NCBI GenBank assembly: GCA_035695265.1
Contig: DASSEM010000033.1
Location: 1-6,855 of the forward strand
Source: RHKX01 sp035695265
Lineage (GTDB): Bacteria; Actinomycetota; Thermoleophilia; Solirubrobacterales; 70-9
Direction: 5' to 3'
Length of the DNA stretch: 6,855 nt
Numbering within the stretch: position 1 is the first letter of the stretch; every line of letters begins with the position of its first letter. A program made the translations under genes and the position numbers. Positions 1 through 3,689 of this stretch are shown here, one piece after another. A model generated the notes under the pieces. It was not told the origin of the DNA. It did not search any database and saw nothing but the letters and a program-made list of their open reading frames with translations.

Positions 1-198
1 GAGGTCGCCGCTCGCCTCGCCCGGTTCCCGCAGCAGACGATGCTCTCCGATCGCCGCTCAGCGATCGAGGGCTCGACCCTGCCGCTGGCCGAGGGCCTCG
101 AGCTCGAGGCCCGGCTCGGCCTCGAGTCGGTCCGCACCGGCCTCGAGGGCGCGGCCCGCTTCGCGGCAGGCGAAGGCCGCGGCGGCTCAGGGGTCTGA
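1..198 (+). CDS. Enoyl-CoA hydratase/isomerase (crotonase) family, C-terminal end only
   Basis: The 65 visible codons, read from base 1 and ending in TGA at 196-198, give the typical C-terminal tail of actinobacterial enoyl-CoA hydratases: the stretch LARFPQQTMLSDRRSAIEG followed by an acidic/Leu helix and the ending GAARFAAGEGRGG. In crotonases this C-terminal helical region packs over the active site and takes part in trimer assembly. The CoA-binding and oxyanion-hole parts of the fold lie outside the window, so catalytic residues cannot be checked. Family members hydrate trans-2-enoyl-CoA in fatty-acid beta-oxidation or related acyl-CoA breakdown in the cytoplasm; the substrate cannot be told from the tail. 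The gene is cut by the window edge, not broken. It converges on the HD-domain gene with 30 nt between the two stop codons. Confidence 0.8.
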   Translation, partial: EVAARLARFPQQTMLSDRRSAIEGSTLPLAEGLELEARLGLESVRTGLEGAARFAAGEGRGGSGV

Positions 199-213
199 CG
201 GGTCGGTAGCCCG
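199..213. terminator. Short hairpin between convergent stops
   Basis: Directly after the TGA of the crotonase gene, CGGGT and GCCCG (199-203 and 209-213) can form a 4-5 bp stem with a 5-nt loop (one T-G pair). It lies in the 30-nt gap between two convergent genes, where a shared terminator is expected. The stem is short and there is no T tract, so this is a weak call. Confidence 0.2.
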
Positions 214-228
214 CTGCTCCCGCCCTCG

Positions 229-1080
229 TCAGATTCGGAATTCCCTCAGCAGGCGCTTCTCTGTCTCGCCCTCGACTGTCGCGATGACCTCGATGTGATC
301 CTCGAGTGGAGTCCCGCGGATCTTCGTCGCGAGCAGGTCGTCGACCTGGAAGATCCCCGCCGAGTTGTTCATCTTGATCTCGATCCGGATCGGGCGGTCG
401 GTCCCGCGGTCGATCGTAACGTCGTCGATCGCCGCGGCCGAGAGCGAGTGGATGCCGATGTCGCCCCGCTCGACCGGCAGCCGCGAGCGCCCCTGGGCCA
501 TGTCGAGCGCGTCGGCGACGCGGACGACGCCGGCCTCGAGCGTGTAGGGGCTGCCCCGCCGGCGATGGCCGATGATGCAGTGCAGGGCCTCGGAGACGAT
601 CACGGTCAGCTCCGGCTCGGAGTAGACCCCGTCGAGGAGCTCCCGCAGCTTCGGCTCGGCGAGGAACAGGGAGAAGGCCTCGTGGTCGGTCCGGTGGACC
701 GACATGCCGGTGTCGTGCAACATCGCGCCGGCGGTGACGACGACCTCGGCATCGCGCTCGCCCATCCCGTGGTCGGTGACGAGCGCCGGGCTGATCCCGG
801 CCCGCGAGGCGAGCCGCAGCATCCGCAGCGCGATGTTGGCGACGATCTGGATGTGCACCCACGAGTGGTCGGACATCCCGAGCCGCTCGGACCCGACCTG
901 CTGCAGGTGCCACCAGGCCCGCACTTGCGGGTCACCCGCCGTCCGCTCGACGAACCGCTCGAGCCGCCGGTTGCCCCGGGTCGGCACGCCGAAGCGCACC
1001 GACTCGATGCGCTCGCTCAGCGGCTTCGAGCCCCCCTCGTCCGGTTCCCGGTCGTCGCTCATCGGCGTCCAGTCTGGCAT
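229..1080 (-). CDS. HD-domain metal-dependent phosphohydrolase
   Basis: A 283-residue cytoplasmic protein with no signal peptide or membrane segment. The HD-superfamily metal pattern is visible in order: DHSWVH (His72/His76), LHDTG (His122-Asp123), His133, ALHCIIGH (His167 and His172) and RVADALD (Asp190). These positions match the H...HD...H...H...D ligands of HD hydrolases that remove phosphate from nucleotides or cut cyclic nucleotides. After residue 200 comes a C-terminal region (about 205-283) of beta-rich appearance with the stretch NNSAGIFQVDDLLATKIRG. From memory it resembles archaeal and actinobacterial stand-alone HD proteins, not GGDEF- or RelA-linked ones. Substrate unknown. The start at 1080 gives residues MPDW; an internal ATG at 1060-1062 (Met7) has a slightly better GGA upstream, so the protein may be 6 residues shorter. 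Neither start has a strong ribosome-binding site. Two palindromic boxes and a GC hairpin lie just upstream. Confidence 0.8.
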   Translation of the reverse strand: MPDWTPMSDDREPDEGGSKPLSERIESVRFGVPTRGNRRLERFVERTAGDPQVRAWWHLQQVGSERLGMSDHSWVHIQIVANIALRMLRLASRAGISPALVTDHGMGERDAEVVVTAGAMLHDTGMSVHRTDHEAFSLFLAEPKLRELLDGVYSEPELTVIVSEALHCIIGHRRRGSPYTLEAGVVRVADALDMAQGRSRLPVERGDIGIHSLSAAAIDDVTIDRGTDRPIRIEIKMNNSAGIFQVDDLLATKIRGTPLEDHIEVIATVEGETEKRLLREFRI

Positions 1081-1093
1081 CCGGCCGCGCGAC

Positions 1094-1108
1094 CCGGCCG
1101 TGGGCCGG
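1094..1108. other. GC-rich hairpin in the leader of the HD gene
   Basis: CCGGCC-GTG-GGCCGG is a perfect 6-bp inverted repeat with a 3-nt loop, ending 14 nt upstream of the first possible ATG of the HD gene. In the mRNA it would be a very stable stem near the ribosome-binding region. It could dampen translation or end transcripts coming from the rpf gene; there is no T run to favour the latter. Confidence 0.35.
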
Positions 1109-1113
1109 CTATA

Positions 1114-1158
1114 CGTGGGTCACCTGACCCTCACATACTCGGGTTCAGATGACCCACG
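1114..1158. promoter_or_regulatory. Two tandem GGGTCA-type palindromes upstream of the HD gene
   Basis: Box 1 at 1117-1130 is GGGTCA-CC-TGACCC, a perfect 6-bp dyad with a 2-nt centre. Box 2 at 1141-1155 is GGGTTCA-GA-TGACCC, the same dyad with one extra T. Their centres are about 24-25 bp apart. The arms at 1114-1127 and 1145-1158 are also complementary to each other over 14 positions with one mismatch (a G-U pair in - strand RNA), so the whole element could fold as one long hairpin. It lies 34-78 nt upstream of the HD start and 20 nt beyond the rpf stop. Either a dimeric repressor binds two operator copies, or this is a transcript-ending stem for rpf. The dyad symmetry of each box on its own favours an operator; the regulator is unknown. 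Confidence 0.45.
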
Positions 1159-1178
1159 CGGTGGCGGGCTGGGCCTGC

Positions 1179-1823
1179 TCAGCCGCAGTTCGGCCAGGGG
1201 CTTGATCCCGCACGCGCCATCAGGAGCGCCGCGCGGTAGTCCTGCTCGGCCTCGGGCGCAGCGGCGGGGTCGCCGCTGCCGCCGACCGAGGCCCAGGTCT
1301 GCAGGTCGAACTGGTACTTGCCGCGATAGGTGCCGGAGGGATCGACCGCGGTCGGGTCGCCCCCGGACTCGCAGGCCGCGATCGCGTCGAGCGTCGACTG
1401 ATCGACGCCGACCGACTCGGGGCTGTCGAAGTCGGGCTCGGCGGCCCGGCGCCGCTGCTCCGCGGCGATCTCCTTGCGGAGCGTCGCAGAGCCGTCGGCG
1501 AGGACCGGGGCACCGGCGGCGCTCCGCGCGAGGTTGCGCTTCGGGGCGACGTCGAGGCGCTGGGCCTCGTCGTAGAGCTTCGCGTAGCGGACGCGGGCGA
1601 TCCCGATGCTCAGCGAGCGCTCGAGCTGGCTGGCGCGGTCGAGGGCCGGCACGGCGGTGGGGGGCTCGTCCGGGCCGTTGGTGGCATCGGGGGCCGTGGC
1701 GGCCAGGGCGGCGCCGGCGGCGCCGAGCGCGAGGGTCGCGCCGACGGCGAGCACGGCGATCCCGTCGCGGCGTCGGCGGCCGCGGCCGGTGCGGGCAGGT
1801 TCAATCGGTTGTCTGGGCAGCAT
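1179..1823 (-). CDS. Secreted resuscitation-promoting factor (Rpf) domain protein
   Basis: A 214-residue exported protein. The N-terminus has a basic stretch (RTGRGRRRRD, 11-20), a hydrophobic core (about 21-40) and an Ala-rich possible cleavage site near ALAAT (39-43). A Pro/Thr-rich spacer and a charged helical region (about 60-130) follow. The C-terminal 72 residues (143-214) form a transglycosylase-like Rpf domain: LDAIAACESGGDP with the catalytic Glu152, the core YRGKYQFDLQTW (166-177), and the ending SSPWPNCG. Cys151 and Cys213 fit the conserved disulphide pair. Rpf proteins cut the glycan strands of peptidoglycan outside the membrane and promote exit from dormancy and growth. Here the catalytic domain is at the extreme C-terminus, with no LysM or G5 partner. 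The ATG at 1823 has only a weak ribosome-binding site; the clear GGAG belongs to an overlapping short ORF. Promoter and CRP-type box lie about 110-135 nt upstream. Confidence 0.85.
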   Translation of the reverse strand: MLPRQPIEPARTGRGRRRRDGIAVLAVGATLALGAAGAALAATAPDATNGPDEPPTAVPALDRASQLERSLSIGIARVRYAKLYDEAQRLDVAPKRNLARSAAGAPVLADGSATLRKEIAAEQRRRAAEPDFDSPESVGVDQSTLDAIAACESGGDPTAVDPSGTYRGKYQFDLQTWASVGGSGDPAAAPEAEQDYRAALLMARAGSSPWPNCG

Positions 1824-1836
1824 CGATCCAATCCAT
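1801..1836 (-). CDS. Possible 11-codon upstream ORF overlapping the rpf start
   Basis: On the - strand an ATG at 1834-1836 opens a reading frame for MDWIDAAQTTD and ends in TGA at 1801-1803. It has a good Shine-Dalgarno GGAG (1844-1847) 7 nt upstream, better than anything ahead of the rpf ATG at 1823, which lies inside this ORF in another frame. The peptide resembles nothing I know. Its likely role, if real, is translational coupling: ribosomes finishing at 1801 could restart at the nearby rpf start. It may also be chance. Confidence 0.25.
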   Translation of the reverse strand: MDWIDAAQTTD

Positions 1837-1902
1837 CTGCGTTCTCCGAACCGGGCGGATAGGTTGCGGGCATCGGGCCGGCAACGACCGGATTCGGTTG
1901 AC

Positions 1903-1916
1903 GGATCAAACGATCC
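1903..1916. other. Small hairpin in the rpf leader
   Basis: GGATC-AAAC-GATCC on the + strand is a perfect 5-bp inverted repeat with a 4-nt loop. If transcription of rpf starts near 1924, it would be the first stem of the roughly 100-nt untranslated leader. A further 4-bp CCGG/CCGG stem (1878-1891) lies downstream. No known riboswitch architecture could be assembled from these pieces. Confidence 0.3.
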
Positions 1917-1930
1917 AGGGTCCCGGGCGT

Positions 1931-1959
1931 TTTATGTGTGAGGCCGGTCACAATCGCAA
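1931..1959 (-). promoter_or_regulatory. Predicted sigma-70-type promoter of rpf
   Basis: On the - strand a -35-like TTGCGA (1954-1959, 4 of 6 matches to TTGACA) is separated by exactly 17 nt from a -10-like CATAAA (1931-1936, 4 of 6 matches to TATAAT). The start of transcription would fall near 1924, giving a leader of about 100 nt before the rpf ATG. The region is clearly more AT-rich than its surroundings, which supports a control region. The CRP-type box fills the spacer. Confidence 0.5.
1937..1952. promoter_or_regulatory. CRP/GlxR-type operator box
   Basis: TGTGA-GGCCGG-TCACA matches the classical cAMP-receptor-protein consensus TGTGA-N6-TCACA in both half-sites. The same consensus is used by actinobacterial CRP/GlxR proteins. 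It lies between the rpf and lipoate-ligase-family genes, precisely within the -35/-10 spacer of the predicted rpf promoter, where a bound protein would be expected to repress rpf. It could also act on the divergent gene. In Mycobacterium tuberculosis and Corynebacterium glutamicum, rpf genes are known targets of this regulator family, which agrees with the position here. Confidence 0.6.
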
Positions 1960-1993
1960 TGATCCGTTCACATTCCAGACAGAACGCTCGCGG

Positions 1994-2797
1994 TTGAGAT
2001 CCGCCCCCGGCAGGCAGCTCCTCGGCGCCTCGTTCCCTGACGACCCCTACCTCGAGACCGCGGTGTCGGCGGCGCTGCTGCGCCAGGTCGCGCGCGGCGA
2101 GACCCCGCCCACCGTCCGGCTCAACCGGACCGGGTCGATCCTCGCCTTCGGCAAGCTCGACCGGCTGCGGCCGGGTTACCGGCAGGCCGTCGCGCTCGCC
2201 CGCGCCGCCCGCTACGCGCCGGTCGAGCGCATTGCCGGCGGTCACGCCGCGGTCTTCCACCCGGGCACGATCTCGCTGTCGGTGGCGATCCGGGCCGTCG
2301 GCGCGACCGGTGCCTATCCCGGCACCCGCGACCGCTTCGCGGCCCTGGCGGATGTGATCGCCACCGCCCTCGCCCGCACGGGCATCGATGCCCGGGTCGG
2401 CGCCGTCGACGGCGAGTACTGCCCGGGCGAGTTCAGCGTCAACGCCCGCGGCGCGGTCAAGCTCGCGGGCATCGGCCAGCGGGTCGTCGCGGGCGGCGCC
2501 CACGTCGGCGCCGTGATCGTGGTCCGCGGAGCCGAGGCCGTCAACACGGCGCTCGAGCCCGTGAACGCGGCGCTCGGGATCGACTGGGACCCGGCGGCGA
2601 CCGGCAGCGTCGCCCGCGAGCTCGGCGAGGACGACGAGCCGCGCCCGGCGGACGAGCCCGACCAGCTGATCGAGTCGACGATGGCCGCGCTGCGCAAGGA
2701 GCTCGAACGCGACACCGATCTCCAGGAGACCGCCCCCTCCCGCTCCACCCTCGACCTGGCGGAACGGATCAAGGACGACTACCGCCCACAGGTATAG
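1994..2797 (+). CDS. Lipoate-protein ligase / octanoyltransferase family (LplA/LipM fold)
   Basis: About 267 residues. The biotin/lipoate A/B ligase fold is recognised from VRLNRTGSILAFGKLDRL (41-58), the acyl-pocket loop RIAGGHAAVFHPGTISLSV (79-97), and the segment GEYCPGEFSVNARGAVKLAG (140-159) followed by IGQR and a hydrophobic strand. Lys156 fits the lysine that holds the acyl chain in this family; Cys143, 13 residues earlier, lies where LipM-type octanoyltransferases carry the catalytic cysteine. The protein probably attaches lipoyl or octanoyl groups to E2 or GcvH lipoyl domains in the cytoplasm; which donor it uses is open. The C-terminal 60 residues are acidic/charged. The start is uncertain: TTG at 1994 is preferred because codons 1935-1993 have few G/C third positions (11 of 19, then 17 of the next 19), but ATG at 1934, overlapping the CRP-type box, would add 20 residues. 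It is divergent from rpf. Confidence 0.78.
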   Translation: MRSAPGRQLLGASFPDDPYLETAVSAALLRQVARGETPPTVRLNRTGSILAFGKLDRLRPGYRQAVALARAARYAPVERIAGGHAAVFHPGTISLSVAIRAVGATGAYPGTRDRFAALADVIATALARTGIDARVGAVDGEYCPGEFSVNARGAVKLAGIGQRVVAGGAHVGAVIVVRGAEAVNTALEPVNAALGIDWDPAATGSVARELGEDDEPRPADEPDQLIESTMAALRKELERDTDLQETAPSRSTLDLAERIKDDYRPQV

Positions 2798-2830
2798 CCC
2801 CTGCCGGAGACGGGCCCGTGCCCCCGTGAG

Positions 2831-2852
2831 GCGGCCGGCGCATGCCCGCCGC
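2831..2852. terminator. Hairpin between convergent genes
   Basis: GCGGCCGGC and GCCCGCCGC can form a 9-bp stem with one C-C mismatch and a GCAT loop. It lies in the 63-nt gap between the stops of the lipoate-ligase-family gene (+) and the SHOCT gene (-), where a bidirectional terminator is expected. It lacks a T tract, as is common for high-GC actinobacteria. Confidence 0.35.
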
Positions 2853-2860
2853 GCCCCGGG

Positions 2861-3124
2861 TCAGCTGCCGAGGATCTTCGCCTTCTGCGCGGCGAACTCC
2901 TCGTCGGTGAGAACGCCGCTGTCGCGAAGCTCGCCGAGCTCCTTGAGCTGGGCGATCGGATCGGCGGCGGGGGCAGCCGGGGCGGGGGCCGGCTCGGCGT
3001 ACGCCTGCGCCGGCGCCTCCGCGGCCCACCGCTCAGCCTGACGGCGGGAGACGCGGTTGCTGACGGCGGTCGCGGTGCCGGCGACGACCGCGGTCCTCGC
3101 CACCCCTCTGATCAGTCCTGGCAT
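2861..3124 (-). CDS. SHOCT-domain small protein
   Basis: An 87-residue protein. Residues 1-25 are mildly hydrophobic and rich in Ala/Val/Thr (GVARTAVVAGTATAV), perhaps a membrane-associated segment. A basic patch (SRRQAERW) and an Ala/Pro linker (35-54) follow. The last 32 residues, DPIAQLKELGELRDSG then VLTDEEFAAQKAKILGS, are a clear SHOCT domain, a short two-helix module usually found at protein C-termini and thought to mediate oligomerisation. The gene starts 26 nt after the stop of the DUF6325-like gene, so the two form an operon. The Shine-Dalgarno AGAAAGGA (3133-3140) is 8 nt from the ATG. Biochemical function is unknown. Confidence 0.8.
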   Translation of the reverse strand: MPGLIRGVARTAVVAGTATAVSNRVSRRQAERWAAEAPAQAYAEPAPAPAAPAADPIAQLKELGELRDSGVLTDEEFAAQKAKILGS

Positions 3125-3132
3125 CGGTTCGA

Positions 3133-3140
3133 TCCTTTCT
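3133..3140 (-). promoter_or_regulatory. Strong Shine-Dalgarno of the SHOCT gene
   Basis: AGAAAGGA on the - strand, 8 nt ahead of the ATG at 3122-3124, complements the 3' tail of 16S rRNA over 8 bases. It supports this start and separate, efficient translation of the second gene in the operon. Confidence 0.6.
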
Positions 3141-3150
3141 GGTTACGGGG

Positions 3151-3594
3151 CTACCCGGCGGCCTCGGCGGCCTCGAGGGCCGCCAGGAAGGCCTGGACGT
3201 GGATCCGGTCGGAAGCGACGAGTTGCCCGCCGGAGCGGCGGACGGCCGCCGCGAACGGCCCCGCCCAGCTGTTCTCGTAGACGAGCAGCGCCGCAAGCGC
3301 CCCCGGGCTGATTGCGGCAGCGGCCTCGGCGATGTCGTCCTCGCCGAGGATTCCCGATGAAGCACTACGGAACTCGGCAAGCTCGGAAGCGCGCTCCGGC
3401 AGCTCGCCGAAGTCGATCGCGGCGACGTTCCCGTCGTCGTCCTTCGCGAAGAGGGCGAAGTCGAGCACACGGATGATCCCGCGATCGACCAGGTCGAGAA
3501 CGATCGGCACCGCTTCGCCGGTCGGCTCGCGGTCGCTCCACTCGATCAACACGTAGTCGATCGGGCCCATCTCCTCCACGTCTGCGGCTTCCAC
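3151..3594 (-). CDS. DUF6325-like family protein
   Basis: A 147-residue soluble protein starting with GTG. It contains MGPIDYVLIEW (9-19), a DLVDRGIIRVLDFALFAKDDDGNV stretch (beta-alpha-beta appearance), an acidic helix (about 63-93), LLVYENSWAGPFAAAVRRSGGQLVAS (about 103-128), and a final helix. This pattern matches actinobacterial proteins that I recall as DUF6325, often next to SHOCT genes; the family number is from memory and the function is not established. There are no membrane spans, metal-binding cysteines or known catalytic motifs. The GTG start is fixed by an excellent Shine-Dalgarno 5 nt upstream; an internal ATG at residue 9 has none. It is the first gene of a two-gene operon with the SHOCT protein, suggesting the two products work together. 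A palindrome and a possible -10 lie 30-50 nt upstream. Confidence 0.75.
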   Translation of the reverse strand: MEAADVEEMGPIDYVLIEWSDREPTGEAVPIVLDLVDRGIIRVLDFALFAKDDDGNVAAIDFGELPERASELAEFRSASSGILGEDDIAEAAAAISPGALAALLVYENSWAGPFAAAVRRSGGQLVASDRIHVQAFLAALEAAEAAG

Positions 3595-3599
3595 TGCCT

Positions 3600-3608
3600 C
3601 TCCTTTCT
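3600..3608 (-). promoter_or_regulatory. Near-perfect Shine-Dalgarno of the DUF6325-like gene
   Basis: AGAAAGGAG on the - strand can pair with nine bases of the 16S rRNA tail and ends 5 nt before the GTG at 3592-3594. This decides the GTG start over the internal ATG and suggests a high translation rate. Confidence 0.7.
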
Positions 3609-3624
3609 GAACGACGGCGCGGAT

Positions 3625-3643
3625 AACCTAGCGGTCGAGACCG
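3625..3643 (-). promoter_or_regulatory. Possible promoter and palindrome for the DUF6325-like/SHOCT operon
   Basis: On the - strand a -10-like TAGGTT (3625-3630) is directly preceded by the dyad CGGTC-TC-GACCG (3632-3643 on the + strand as CGGTC-GA-GACCG). No good TTGACA-type -35 is found. The alternative hexamer GGTTAT, 17 nt after GCTT, resembles stress-sigma (SigB/SigF type) promoters of actinobacteria, but with mismatches. A leader of about 25 nt would result. The palindrome could be an operator. Confidence 0.3.
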
Positions 3644-3689
3644 GTAAGCGATCACCCGATCCGGTGAGCCTTCTTCCCGTCGGCTCCGG

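Noticed and set aside
295..1152. 285-residue + strand frame opposite the HD gene
   Set aside because: Composition is dominated by Asp/Arg/Pro/Val as expected for the complement of GC-rich coding DNA. The opposite strand has a complete HD motif set.
1824..1924. A c-di-AMP (ydaO) riboswitch in the rpf leader, tempting because CCGAATCCGG occurs and such riboswitches precede rpf genes in other actinobacteria
   Set aside because: Only one short string resembles the consensus. The other conserved blocks (GGGGAACC-like and GGGTGAATCC-like) are missing and the leader is too short. A covariance-model search would settle it.
704..1933. Long + strand open frame joined to the lipoate-ligase-family gene
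   Set aside because: The upstream part is low-complexity Arg/Ser-rich sequence lying opposite the HD and rpf genes, with no recognisable domain. It is the antisense shadow of real genes; only the segment from about 1994 shows family motifs.
1960..1975. A second CRP site around TTCACATT
   Set aside because: Only one half-site is good; the partner AATGA has a mismatch and the spacing is 5 rather than 6 nt.
3652..3667. TCACC/GGTGA hairpin downstream of the permease as a terminator
   Set aside because: Only 5 bp with a 6-nt loop and no T tract. Too weak to call, and it may instead belong to the DUF6325-like operon's upstream region.
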